Position numbers and translations under genes: made by a program
Assembly (NCBI RefSeq): GCF_036373705.1
Contig: NC_089853.1
Coordinates: 1,195,001 to 1,259,000 of the forward strand
Direction of reading: 5' to 3'
DNA: 64,000 bases
Source of the DNA: Amia ocellicauda
Taxonomy: Eukaryota; Chordata; Actinopteri; Amiiformes; Amiidae
Shown: piece by piece, positions 1-23,700 of the stretch
How positions within the stretch are numbered: position 1 is the stretch's first letter
Layout: every line of letters begins with the position of its first letter
The notes under the pieces: generated by a model
Seen by the model: only the letters and a program-made list of their open reading frames with translations
Database searches by the model: none
What the model was told of the DNA's origin: nothing

Positions 1-1496
1 AGAACTGCAGAATTAAGAGGAACATCACCCAGCTGGTGAGCAGCGGCTGCCACTCCAGCGTGCCAGTGGAGATCACGTCGTGCGGGGGCTCCTGTGGCAC
101 CTACTCCATGTGAGTCTGAGAAGCGCTGGCGCTGCATTGCTGTGCTTCTTCTGTGTCCTTTACTCAATTGAAAGGTCACAGGTGTTGCAGGTCCATATCT
201 TTTTTAATGTTTGCCCCCCCCCCATCAACCTTAGTGAGCCTGTGCACTCAGACGCACAATAATGGCACACTGGTTATAAGAACATAAGAACATAAGAAAG
301 TGTCCAAATGAGAGGAGACCATTCACCCCATCGTGCTCGTTTGGTGTCCATTAATAACTAAGTGATCCAAGGATCCTATCCAGTCTGTTTTTGAATGTTC
401 CCAAATTGTCTCTTCAGCCACATCGCTGGGGAGTTTGTTCAGATTGTGAGGCCTCTCTGTGTGAAGAACTGTCTCCTGTTTTCTGTCTTGAATGCCTTGA
501 AGCCCAATTTCCATTTGTGTCCCCGGGTGCGTGTGTCCCTGCTGATCTGGAAAAGCTCCTCTGGTTTGATGTAGTCGATGCCTTTCATGATTTTGAAGAC
601 TTGAATCAAGTTCCCACGTAGTATCCTCAGTTCCAAGGTGAAAAGGTTCAGGTCCCTCAGTCTCTCAGTTGGACATTCCCTTCAGACCTGGAATAAGTCT
701 GATTGCTCTCCTCTGAACTGCCTCTAGAGCAGCGATATCTTTCTTGAAGTGTGGAGCCCAGAACTGTCCACAGTATCCAGATGAGCTCTAACTAGTGCAT
801 TGTACAGTCTGAACATCACTGCCCTTGTTCTCAATTCTACACTTTTGACAATATACCCTAACATCCTGTTTGCCTTTTTTATTGCTTCCCCACATTGTTT
901 GGAAGGGGAAAGTGATGAATTATAGTGATGTAATTATAGTGGATATTTTTGTTACCTGCAAGTAATACCTTGCACTTGTCCACATTGAATTTCATCTGCC
1001 AGGTGTCGGCCCACAACTGAATATTATCTAAGTCCCTTTAAATAGCCTGTGCTGCCGAGATTGTATCTGCTGAACCACCTATTTTAGCATCATCTGCAAA
1101 TTTGACTCTAATTTGGTTAGAGATATTCATTATTTTTTCTTCATTATTTATTTTTTAATGATGTTGTACTCCTCCTCACATCTGAGCACCAGAGGACTGG
1201 ACTGCACTGGCCTTGCCCTCAGTGTACACTGGCACTGCTCCCTCCCCAGCACACTCACCCCTCTCTCTCCATCTCCCATGCACAGGTACTCTGCTGAAGC
1301 CAACACCGTGCAGCACTCCTGCTCCTGCTGTCAAGAGATGGCGACCAGCAAGAAGCAGGTGCAGATGATCTGCCCAGATAAAAGCACCTTCACCTACTCC
1401 TACGTCTACATTGAGCAGTGCGGCTGCCAGAAGACCAAATGTGTGGACAGCAGCACCAGCGCCCCATCCTCCAAGGAGCGTAGAAGGCGACGATGA
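1..1496 (+). CDS. Gel-forming mucin-like protein, 3' end (C-terminal cystine knot), partial
   Basis: Two terminal coding exons are visible: 1-109 (codons read from base 3; the gene continues upstream of the window) and 1286-1496, joined across a GTGAGT donor at 110 and a CACAG acceptor ending at 1285. The join restores a Met codon (AT|G). The joined product is a C-terminal cystine-knot (CTCK) domain: motifs SGCHSS, SCGGSCG, the Cys cluster [13 protein letters not shown], and the closing QCGCQKTKC, followed by a Ser-rich and Arg-rich tail ending in five Arg before the TGA. This arrangement is typical of secreted gel-forming mucins (MUC2/MUC5 type) and von Willebrand factor relatives, where CTCK cysteines form disulphide dimers in the ER. 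The match to mucins is closest ([17 protein letters not shown]). I cannot say which mucin it is from the last domain alone. The basic tail after the knot is unusual for secreted mucins. Confidence 0.85.
277..1110 (-). mobile_element. CR1-clade LINE, 5'-truncated 3' end, in mucin intron
   Basis: Read on the minus strand this piece encodes the end of a CR1-type reverse transcriptase: a [10 protein letters not shown]-like motif near 1060-1100, then [17 protein letters not shown] near 960-1020, then [20 protein letters not shown] near 700-760, then [16 protein letters not shown] and [15 protein letters not shown] near 370-620. The 3' end is a short tandem tail (TTCTTATGTTCTTATG on the minus strand) at 277-297, as in CR1 elements, which lack a poly(A) tail. 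It is dead: there are stops in the RT part, and one base is missing near 440, where the frame switches between the two C-terminal blocks. A second 3' end of the same family is at 62581-62672. Confidence 0.9.
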
Positions 1497-2330
1497 ATGA
1501 GAAACGAAAGGACGACCTCGCTACGCTGATTTAAAAACCTTGTATTAAGTTTTTGAGTTCAGTTGTTTTATTTCTATTTAACTTACATACATTAAGCTTT
1601 ATCAGTCTGCTGGTTTTGTGGATTTATGATGGTTCTTTTATATAACAGCTGGGTACTGCTGCTGTATACTATATGTGTTGTTTCTGTTACTTTGTTCATT
1701 TACGTTTCCTAACTTATTTATTCTGTGGTGGAAAGATATTTCTGTTTTTTTTTTCTGGAAGATCTGTTTTTTATTAAAATTGCAAGGCTTTCAAATATAC
1801 AACACCTCTGGAGAAACAGGCCATTTATATAGATTTGATTTGCATAGATGTTTAGAATATGTGCAATTACATCTTTCAATGTGAAAGACTTCCATTTTGT
1901 TTAAAATATGAATTCCATAATCTATGGAAATGACCATACTGACCGAAATGTACCTCTTCCATTATCCTGTAAAGCTCATGAATAAATCTAAGCATTTAGC
2001 ATACCTATATTTACCCCTGTGTCACTGCAAAGAATTCACTGCAAATACACTTACAGACACATCAACACAAACTCCGAAACATGTCAATGGTCCATATTAA
2101 AACAACACGATTACCATTTTGAGATTCATTATGGTAGAAAAACTAAATCCCTGCATTGCTGTTTTTGTTTCTGATTGAGAAGAGTGAATCGGTGAAATGT
2201 ATTTAAACAGTGGAGTCATGGTATATCTTCATTTTCACTGCAATATAGTGAGACGCACTAAAGACTATAAACGAAGATCCTGTTTTTAATCAAGATAGTC
2301 AATTCCACCTATTTAATATTGGAACTTCCG
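1497..2330 (+). other. 3' UTR of the mucin-like gene and AT-rich spacer
   Basis: The AT-rich sequence after the stop fits a 3' untranslated region. A canonical AATAAA lies at 1981-1986, about 485 bases after the stop, and is the best poly(A) signal candidate. No other gene was seen here. Confidence 0.5.
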
Positions 2331-2753
2331 TCTTACTAGAAACAGTGCATTATGGGAGTCACAAAGAGTTCCGGTGGCACTTTTCTCCTTATCTATATAA
2401 TAGAAAACCTGCCTCATTTCATATTCAGAGCTTTCTTTTTAAAACACGAAGCATATGAATTGTATTACAGACAGCCCTTCTTAACACATATGAGTTATTA
2501 TTTCAACTAGGTTTGTGTGGAAGTTCGAATCCGCTTTCGCAGATGTCGCACATGTTTCGAAAATCCTAACTCCGTCGAATACTAATTTGTAGCAAAATAT
2601 TTTTGTCTACCATTGCAACACGCAAATGCATGTAGTAATTCCGATTCGGATGCTGTTTCACAGACAGATGGGATGATGTGATTGTACAGATAGGGCTGTA
2701 ATGCTGTCCCAGCGCACCAGACCAGAGCGATTCCCTGAGCAGCGCGGACCCGC

Positions 2754-3644
2754 CTATGGAGGCTGATCAGTGCCAAAATTATATATATGAAACTAATGAA
2801 TGTATAAATAAATGTTGAAATAAATAAACAAATAAATAGATGAATAAATAAATAGATATATACCTAAAAAACATCATCCATACATCATAATTCGGACCCA
2901 AACAATCCCAGTGATGGTGATGAAGATGAAGATGCAGACTGTCCGCTTTTACAATGTTGCCATAGAAAGTGGTCGGAAGTCAGACGCAGAGCGATGGCGG
3001 ACAGACGTGTTTCAATGGAAGTTAAAACTTAATAGTTTCCATAATGTATTTTGTTTTTATTCGGGAAAATATAGCGAAATCTGCAAGCTCACACAGAATC
3101 TATAGATAAAGGGAGGTGTTAAATTAAGTCCTTTATTTCACTCTATTGCATTAATGTTAGGCTTTATACAATGTATTGTGGAACACATACATATACAGAT
3201 ACAGATAGGAAGGCTATATTCATAGCGTAAGGATTCAGGGTTTAATGTTTATTTCAACATTTATTTTTACATTCATTAGTTTCAACATGTATATATGTAT
3301 TTCCCGTTTGTCTCAATGCGCTTCTACATTTCGTAGCGTCTCTTGTATTTCTTTTTTTTTCGATGTGACAAAACATTGAACTCTGTCAATCAGAGCTGGT
3401 GGGCGGGACCAGTGCGCGTATTGTCCTATCCAGAGCTCATAATCATCTTCATAATCATCTTCATGTTCGTCTTTATAATCATGTTCATAATCATGTTCAT
3501 CTTCATGTTAATAATCATCTTCATGTTCATAATCATGTTAATAATCATCTTCATGTTCATCTTCATGGTCATAATCATCTTCATAATCATCTTCATGTTC
3601 ATAATGACGTTCATCTTAATTTTGGCACTGATCACCCTCCATAG
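2754..3644. repeat. Large imperfect inverted repeat (nested arms)
   Basis: The outer arms 2754-2781 and 3617-3644 are reverse complements with about one mismatch (CTATGGAGG...TGCCAAAATTA). The inner arms 2789-2825 and 3248-3285 are also reverse complements over about 36 bases (ACTAATGAATGT...TGTTGAAATAAA). A GATGAAGATGAAGATG stretch on the left (about 2915-2935) faces the CATCTTCAT-rich minisatellite on the right (3430-3612). The whole looks like a stem of about 0.9 kb with the right arm expanded by tandem repeats. It could be a foldback element or a local inverted duplication; no transposase is visible. Confidence 0.65.
3430..3612. repeat. Minisatellite, (ATAATCATCTTCATGTTC)-type units
   Basis: About 180 bases of irregular tandem units built from ATAATCATCTTCATG, ATAATCATGTTCAT and similar 6- to 18-base pieces. 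Because units are multiples of three or six, long open frames occur on both strands (Met/Ile/Phe-rich or His/Asn-rich). These are by-products of the repeat and not genes. Confidence 0.9.
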
Positions 3645-3784
3645 AGAGGAGCAACTACATGGAATTTAATTATAAACAAAGCATGCTTTTAATAAAAGTT
3701 GTGGGAAATCGCTTTCTACATATTACATGTGTTTATTTTTAGTAATTTTAGTAATTTTGTAGGTGATTGTGCATATGTATATAT

Positions 3785-3847
3785 AGTGTGTATGTGTGCA
3801 TGTGTGTATGTATGTATGTATGTATGTGTGTGTGTGTGTGTGTGTGC
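3785..3847. repeat. (TG)n/(TATG)n microsatellite
   Basis: Alternating TG with embedded TATG tetranucleotides, seen directly. Confidence 0.95.
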
Positions 3848-4188
3848 GTTTCTTACCTAAACATAAACTGGGACATAACATGCTCTTACGGTGCCCCTCC
3901 ATTTGCCTCTTGCTAAATTACGTGTTTTACATCAGTCTGGCACTGTGTTATCTGAGCAGCTGAATTAAAGTGCTCTGCAGGTTAAATTAATATGCACATT
4001 ATATTAAACATGTTACTGTGCAGTAGCAGGTGAATCCTGTGTTGTGTTTCAGTGCTGTATGTTTGGGCTCAAATGGCGGTGGGATCCAGTGATTGTCCAG
4101 CTTTTGGCTGCAGGTCTCTGCACACACAGGGTGTTTAATGAAGTGCTGCTGTTGAAACCGAGACAGTCGATTCCCATCCCATCAGAGA

Positions 4189-5183
4189 TCAAGGCTTCCA
4201 GCCGGAGAGTCTGTTCTTTCCCCTCAACGGCGGCTGGCCCCTGTGGCGCTGGTCAGGCTGCGAGCCACTGGGCTGTTGCGGTCTAGCTTGAGGCCTCCCC
4301 TGCCTCGGCCACGGTCTGTTAGGTTGCTGATGTTCCCACAGACGGTGTTGTGGCGGCCGTCTAGTTTGTTGGAGGTCAGGATATTTGGATGACGACTCTT
4401 TGGCCTTCACTGACTGCTCAATGGAGAGGTCCACCGACTCTCCAAACGTCTGGCCCGGGGTGACGGGAGAATTAAGGAGGACAGACTTCTCTTTGTCTTG
4501 GAGCTTTGCCTGCGTCAGCCACAGATGGCGTCTGGCTGCCACCATAGCTGCGAGAGATCTTGAGTTTCTAGCCCTCCTACGGCGCGTTGCCTCAGTAAAT
4601 GCCGCACAATGCATACAGCTGCCTTCTCCCGTCAGTGCATTCCTGGTGTGCTCCTCTCCTAGGCAACGCACGCACAGATCGTGTCCATCGCCCGAGGGCA
4701 GCTTGCCCTGGCATCCGGAACAGCGATAGAAAGCCCCTTTCGGCTTCATGCCTGTGAGAAGGTCCGTCTCTAGATCGTCCACGTCCAGACCCTCCAAGTA
4801 TATCGACCAAAACCAAACTCCTCCGCTCTGATACTGTCCCCCTCGATGATGAAGTCGAGGTTGTCAACATCGAGATCCAAGAGGTCGACACAGGTGTCCA
4901 GAGGTCGAGAGCGGGTCGACATGAGCTCGTCGAGAGGTCGATGGTTGAGGAATTGATGAGGTAGGTCAATGTCAACAGCAGGGTCGAGGGATCGACGAGG
5001 TTGATTGATGTCGACAGCAGGGTTGAGGGATCGACGAGGTTGATCGATGTCGAGCAGCAGGGGCGAGGGATCGGTGGGGTTGGTCGATGTCGACAAGGTC
5101 GAGGGATCGACAAGCTCGGTGTCGAGAGCTGTTTTCGGCATGTCAAGCGGGTTAAAATCTGCCAACAGAGGTCGAGATCCCAA
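4189..5183 (-). pseudogene. DIRS-type gag, frameshifted
   Basis: The downstream part (4189-4797) encodes a Cys/His cluster of the form CSGCQGKLP...GHDLCVRCLGEEH...CMHC, then a basic stretch and a block reading LQDKEKSVLLNSPVTPG and FGESVDLSIEQSVKAKE. This layout is known from the gag of fish DIRS1-like retrotransposons, where the product is thought to bind RNA in cytoplasmic particles. The N-terminal part (4770-5183) is in another frame, rich in Asp, Pro and Ser/Thr, and meets the first frame near 4770-4800, which implies a frameshift there. The upstream part is partly built from a tandem repeat (see 4960-5125). The C-terminus is Gln/Pro/Arg-rich and ends at a stop with no following pol frame. 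Confidence 0.7.
4960..5125. repeat. Tandem repeat of about 42 bp inside the DIRS gag N-terminus
   Basis: Units of the type GAGGGATCGACGAGGTTGAT and GTCGACAGCAGGGTTGAG recur about four times with decay. On the minus strand they encode repeated DPSTLLSTSINLV or DINQPRRSLNPAV depending on frame. The repeat lies in the gag N-terminal half and is the reason several overlapping ORFs appear here. Confidence 0.8.
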
Positions 5184-5830
5184 GGATAGAGCGGGCGGTA
5201 CAACCGCGGGGAGACTGCTCCGTGGAGTAGTCTCCTTCTCTACCCTCTCCTATCGCCACTCGAATCTGTAAAAAGAATAAAAATGGTACAGTAAAATCGT
5301 GCAGTAGATCTCAGAGGAGGGACCGAAGTGGGCTCCGAGCGACACTCCTACTGCACACTTACCTCCAAGAGAAGCTGAAACGCAAATAATACAAGAGAAA
5401 AGACCGTAGTCTGAGCTCCAAAGAGATAGAGAAAAGAATAATCAAACGATATAATCTGGTGAGGAAAACCTAACTCTGAAGAGTAGGGGAGTGCACTTCT
5501 CAAGCTTCAGGGTCGCAAGCGAAACCGTCAGCACATTCACTGGCAGGTGAAAGAAGAAATGGCAGGGAGTTGTGTCAGGAGAAGACTTTTCACAGACGCC
5601 GGGGGCGGGTCTCTCCTGACAGCAGGGCCCCTATTGGGCAGCTTTGGTACATGTTTTCAATGATTGGCAGGTCAGAAGGCTCTTCCCATTTGGTAATGGC
5701 TGTCTTTCGATTTGAAAGGGAATGCCCATCACTAACAGACATCACTGAGACCGGCGCACCCTGCTCACTGATTGGGTTAGGAAGAACCGTCACCTAGTGG
5801 ACCAATGGAGAGCCATGATCCATGCCTCCC

Positions 5831-6520
5831 TGTAAAGCCCGCCCTCAAGGCAAATCTCGCAAAATGAAAACAAAACATGCATCCACAGAGCCTCAGTTCC
5901 AGTTTTGCTCTCGATTTAAAATCATTTGCTTTCAAGTTTTTTTTTTGCTTTTGATATCATTATTTTTGTTTACAATTCTATACATTTTGCTTTCAATTGT
6001 TTTATTTTTGCTTTATTTGTCTCGGTTACAATCTAGTTATTTGGAATTCGCTAATTTGAGCCATAGGGTCCCACCAGCCTGACGAATTCAAACCCAGTTC
6101 CTTCGCGGCGCAGGCGTAGTTCACACACCGGACCGGTCTCTCGTGGCACAGTCCTAATTAGCGTTTCGATTGTACTTTAAACTTAAAACTTGTATTCAAT
6201 ACATTGATAAAATAAAATAATTAATTAAATAAAATGCACTTTAACCTGAGGTAGACTATAAAAACACACACACCTGCAGTTTTCATTAGGCGAGACTGCT
6301 TAACTGTCTTTAATGGAGAATAAAACTGCATTCAACAGTTGAAACCAGAATGGGCCAAATTAGTATTACTTGTATGACAGTACGCAGGTAAACATCAGTT
6401 ATAAGAGAGAATTGCATGCCTTTACAAATGTAGTATGAAAACATCCAGGCCTTAATTTATTTGAATGTGTCTTACTGGTCAAATATTAAAATGTAGCCTA
6501 GTTTTTATTATGTATTTATA

Positions 6521-6594
<74 letters not shown>

Positions 6595-7150
6595 GATTAT
6601 ATATCACAATTTGAAGTTAGAAAATACTAAATGATGCATTTCTGATTGAATTGGTTATAACATTATTATCATCTTAATTATATATGCATATGTCATACGG
6701 GGCACTAAATTATTATTAATTTACAGACTTCAATTTCTGAATATTTCCTGGTGTCTATCACATGGAATAACACTAAATGTATTAATATTTTAATTATATT
6801 TTATTGTTTTTCTTCTGAATAGCCCACAAAATAAAACAATGAATACTGCTGATATACAAAACAATATTGAAATTTAATGCATTCACCCCAAAACACGATG
6901 TTCCTCAGACTATGGCATGAAAGCCATTATGGATCCTATGTAGCCTAACTTGATTTCTTAAAGTACCAGAATAGTCCAAACCAATTAGCATTTTGTAATT
7001 TTAGACAGCTGTGCACATAAGGATTCCCATATGAAAAACTCATACATTTACTATATATAATATTTATATATTATCATGTTTTGTATTACAATACACACAT
7101 ATAAAGCATACATTATAGGTATGTCTATTTCACATTGGTGAGTGCTAATG
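5831..7150. other. AT-rich intergenic spacer
   Basis: No exon-like sequence was recognised. It holds a long (TA)n tract (about 6525-6592) and T-rich stretches. It separates the DIRS remnant from the CTR9 promoter. Confidence 0.6.
6525..6592. repeat. (TA)n microsatellite
   Basis: About 34 uninterrupted TA units, seen directly. Confidence 0.95.
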
Positions 7151-7328
7151 CCAACGAGTCCTATTTAACAGCGCAACGGCCGGTGAACCGGATGTGCTCA
7201 GTTGGCGTCTTCCGGTGGAGAACGGAAGTAGCGGCGCGGTTTCCAGTGTGCTCCAGTGAAGTCAGAGGAGATCCCGGACAGGACTTGTCTGCGGGATAGG
7301 AGTTTGGACGGACAGACTTGTCGCCAAG
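7150..7328 (+). promoter_or_regulatory. CTR9 promoter and 5' UTR with three ETS-type motifs
   Basis: The GC content rises sharply just before the CTR9 ATG. Within about 45 bases there are three ETS-family core motifs: ACCGGATGT near 7187, CTTCCGG near 7209 (reverse orientation) and CGGAAGT near 7223. Tandem ETS sites near a TATA-less start are typical of housekeeping promoters bound by GABP-like factors. The start site itself cannot be fixed from sequence. Confidence 0.6.
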
Positions 7329-19494
<12,166 letters not shown>

Positions 19495-19848
19495 CCATGA
19501 CAGTGCCAGGAGAAAGCTGACATTTTGTATTTTTACCAAAACAAAACAAAAAACATTTGTTAGAGACTTGACTACTCCCCTTTTATATTTTCCTGCAATA
19601 TTATAAACTTTAGGCAGCCTATGAATTTGGCAGCATTTTCTTTTTAAAAAAAAAAGTTTTTTTTTTAATTGTAGGGGGAGAAAATGAAAAATTATGTATA
19701 TAAGAATTATTGTTTTACAACTCCATCAGTATGCTTTTCTTTTCCTTTAAAGTGCAGGTTTAGGATTATTTGGAAGGATTATAAACGTCTTTTGACTGCA
19801 GAACAAAAGGTGAATGTTGCTCGTCTAAAAGAAAAATAATGTGTACAT

Positions 19849-19854
19849 AATAAA
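19849..19854 (+). promoter_or_regulatory. CTR9 poly(A) signal
   Basis: AATAAA lies 355 bases after the CTR9 stop in AT-rich sequence. It is the best-placed canonical signal before the next gene. Confidence 0.6.
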
Positions 19855-20763
19855 ATGTCATAAAGTAACTGTGTTAAGAGCTTCGTTATGCATGTAAATA
19901 AGTGGTAGGTATTTAGTGTTCAGTATTACTTCTAAATTATTTCTTCACCTAACATATGTGTGGCATCTAAGAATATCAGGCTGGAATGGATTCAGTGTGA
20001 TCTACAATTCTCAGAAAACTACCCTTCAAAGAAAAGACCCTCTTGTTTGACTGCTGCAGCTACTTTTATAACTAAAGGGAGACTGTTAAGGATCTTTATA
20101 ACGGAGAATATAATTACAAGTATTTGATTGATACATGCTTTATGTGATAGAAGAACGACTCTATTATATTCTAATTACCAAGAAATTTGAGACATTTTAT
20201 GAGGCATATATTCAGACTATTCAGGTGTGTAGGAAAACCAAAATGGTCCGCTGTCTCTACGAGTGGTCATTGTTTAAATTAATGTCTACGTTAAGTTAAA
20301 TTAACTTAACTTATCTGATCAAGCGCAAAACACATTACAAATTAACACAAGTCTGAACTACACAAACGCAACTAAAATGCTGACGGGAATGCACCCTATC
20401 CTAATGATGACCCTATCCATGTGGAATATTTTTTACATTTCATTTTGTCAAGTCCTGTGCGAAGGGGCAGTTTGTTTGTTAAAGCTGAACACTGCAGTAT
20501 ATAATTAGACTGAGGCAGTTGGAAATGGCATGATCCCTGGTCAGGTTTCTCAGTGCGTCCAAGGGCTAGGGTTTCTTCTTTTTTCCTCCTTTGATGAAGT
20601 GTCGCGTAACCCATTAATGATTCAGTTGTACTGCCCAGAGCCTCATCCCACTGTGCAGGAGACAGTGGCTCCATAGGGATTCAACTCCCCCGGCCTCTGA
20701 GCTGAGCATTAAAGGAAGCAACTGGCAAAAGTAAGAACACGCAGATCATCTGATCTTGAAAGC

Positions 20764-23700
20764 ATGTCTCTGAAGACCCCTTCACACGGGGACCTGCAGA
20801 TTGTCTGTTCTTCTGTGAAATCCCCTGCACAGGAAAGCGGTACATTATACAAGTCCTTTACACTGAGCAGCAGTAACATCAACGGCAAGTTCTGGACCGG
20901 CAAAGAAGGGCTGGAGGAGAGGGCCAAGGAGCAGGCCGTGGTCTTGGAGGGCGGCAGGGTGTCTCGACTGTGTCGCAAGCCGGTGCGTATGGTGAGGCCT
21001 GTGAGCGCCGTCAGCTCAGCGGGATCCTTCCTCCAGATCAGCCGCTTACAGGGAGAGCTGGTGAGGAAGAGGAAGGTAGGCCAACAAGTACAGCTCTAGA
21101 GATGCGTCGTTTTCATAGTAATCTTCGGTGATCGTTTCTTCTTGTGATTGTTAGTAGATTGGGTGATTGGCTCCACAGGTGAGCAGACAGGTCAATAAAC
21201 TGTTTTGGTCTATCACTACCATCCTGAAATTGCATTTGATGACCTTGCGGACCGATCTGAAGATGGGGTGTTCCCATGATTGAAGTGTAAGTGTCATGTG
21301 CTGTGACATTTTTCTTTGCACAGGAGTGTGAGGATTTGAAACAGCAGAACAGCTACCTGTCCAATGAGATTTACATGGAACGGATAATGATGAGGACAGA
21401 GAGCGAGCTGACGATGAGAAACCTGAGGAATCTCAATCAGGAGCTCCAGGCGCAGGTTAAAGAGGTAATCAGAGGCCCGCACTGGACTGTCTTGATTCCT
21501 GAACAAGCCATAATTTTAAACATTGAACGTTTCTATTTCTGACTGGCAAACGTTATGTTATGCAATTGATGTGTAAAGGGAGAAGCAATGGGTGAACAAC
21601 TGGTTTTATTAGAATAAATATAAGGAACACAAAGGAACATATTTCCAGGTCTCTGCACTAAATTAGTTTGGTGAGGAAGTAAAAAGTTCGGCCTGGACAA
21701 GTTTTTATGTCAATCTTTTGAATTCCCAGTTACATTATTGCAGACATACCTATTTGTGTTGATCTCGCTTTTCCTTTGTGAAACCTGATAGTTGGTTCAT
21801 GTGAAAACAACCCTAATGCATGCAAACATTTAATTTGTGGTAGGCGTTAAGACCAAAGGAAGCCTTTATTGCTGCTTCTTTACTACACAGTAGGGGGCAG
21901 CTTGGCCTGCGAAATAATTTGCAATGGCAGTGTATTGTTTTCTCATGTTAAACCTGGTGAATTCTGTCACCAGAAAATACCAATACGAAGTGACATCAGA
22001 TTGCACCAAAGTATTATTTATATAACTGCATGATTTATGCAAGACAACCTGCAAATCCATGGCAAACATCTACTTCATATTTTAGATTTATATTTGAAGT
22101 TTATAGGAACACCTGAACAAATAATTTCATGCACAAGGATACACCGCAATAAAAGCTGAGGAGGTTACTGGTACTTTTTTGGCAGTTATTTATAGGGCTG
22201 TGATGCGTCCGGGAGCTTTAGCCTAGAATAAACGCCCTCATTACATCAGTGAAGTTCAGTGCCGTGCCAGAGCAGGGAGCACCTGTTTGTATGCACTGCG
22301 CTGTGTGTAATGCCAGGGAGTCATGTGGGTGCTATGCCATGCTCACTGGAGGCCTTCACACACTGAAGGTTTGCTGGGGCGTACAGCACTCAAAGAGAGT
22401 TACTCTACCTGATTTACTGATTTAAAATTTATACAAACACACACACTCACCACCCCCACAGCATGTACCAATCTGTGCCGTGCGCAAATGTCATGCAATA
22501 CCCAGAGGAAGAGTGTGGGGTTAAAAATGGTCTGTGGGAGCCTTTGAATCTGTAGTAGGTTTTCATTTAATTCAGAAGAGCTTTGTTTTTAAATACTTTT
22601 CTTATTTACTATTCTTTAAATCGCTAACCTTCTCGTATCAGCTTGCTAGAGTGAGTAACAATGTAGTAGCACAGTTGGTTCTCCTGAGTGTAAAAATCCC
22701 ACCCACTCCAGGACACACTTTTCCCTGCGCTGGCGTTCTGAATCTGAGGCCTGACTTAATGTTGCACAACAATTAAAGTTTTAACCTCCATAGTAAATAT
22801 TTCCACTGCTTTACTTGATTTTCATTGTTCAGAATCTGTCTGCCATAAAAAGACCTTCTGAGAGCAGTAAGGAGACACAGTAGAAATGACTATATGATCT
22901 CCAGTGTTCAGGGTCCCGTCTACATGCCCCTTTCACCTCCTCCAGCTGAAGCAGAAGCTTCACGGTTGCCAGCAGAGGGCCAGTCTGTCTTCCCGTGCTG
23001 TGGAGGATGCCGACATGGCTAGAGCCGAGGCGGAGAAGGCCCGCGTGCAGGCCGAAGCCCGAGCCAGGGACTCGCAGGAGGAGCTGGAGCAGGCACGGGC
23101 AGAGCAGGGCAGGCTAGCTGAGGAGCTGCAGCAACTGAAGAGACGGGTACACTGAGCACCTACTCCTCTCTCACACACACTCTCTTGCTGCCGTTTAAGT
23201 CGCCTCTCCTCTCTCTCTCTCTCTCTCATGTGTTTCAGTGCTGTCTGTTGCCTAAACACTTTTGACCATAAAATGTATGAACACAATTAAGATGTGGTGA
23301 TAAAAATCTAAACCCAAATGCTTTATATGGTTAAGCTGAAAACCACAATCAACATGAAAACATTCTAGGTTTCTCATAGGAAATGGAAACCATCTTCTCA
23401 GCTACCTTGCAGCACCAGGTTTTCAAACCACAAGCAACATGAATACATTTTCCACACATAATTCTTATTTAAAGGCAAAATGCATAGTCATCATAATGTA
23501 TATAACTTTGCATGTGATGTATGGATAACCTTTTAAAATGCTTTTCCTAGTAACTCTGCCTAGAATGTTTGGCTTCACTAATATATATTTACATTTTATT
23601 TTATTGTATTTGTAGTTCACTGATACTCAGCTTTTGTTAGCTCAAGCAGAGAAGAATTACTTTGAAAGCAAACTGAAATTAGACCGGATTACTGTGGAAA

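Larger units (their letters stand above)
4150..5830 (-). mobile_element. DIRS-type retrotransposon fragment (gag region plus leader)
   Basis: A minus-strand gag-like ORF (4189-5183, with a frame change) is preceded on the plus-strand side by GC-rich leader sequence (about 5200-5830) with several ATTGG boxes, resembling the promoter and terminal region of DIRS elements. No reverse transcriptase, RNase H or tyrosine recombinase frames were found to the left of 4189, where they should follow, so the element is truncated or internally deleted. The limits are approximate because I could not identify the inverted terminal repeats. Confidence 0.65.

Noticed and set aside
3430-3612. CRISPR array
   Set aside because: The repeats are contiguous and degenerate with no spacers, and this is a vertebrate genome.
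3343-3669. Open frames rich in Ile/Met/Phe or His/Asn on both strands
   Set aside because: They are reading frames through the 3430-3612 minisatellite, whose unit lengths are multiples of three; there is no start context, domain or splice support.
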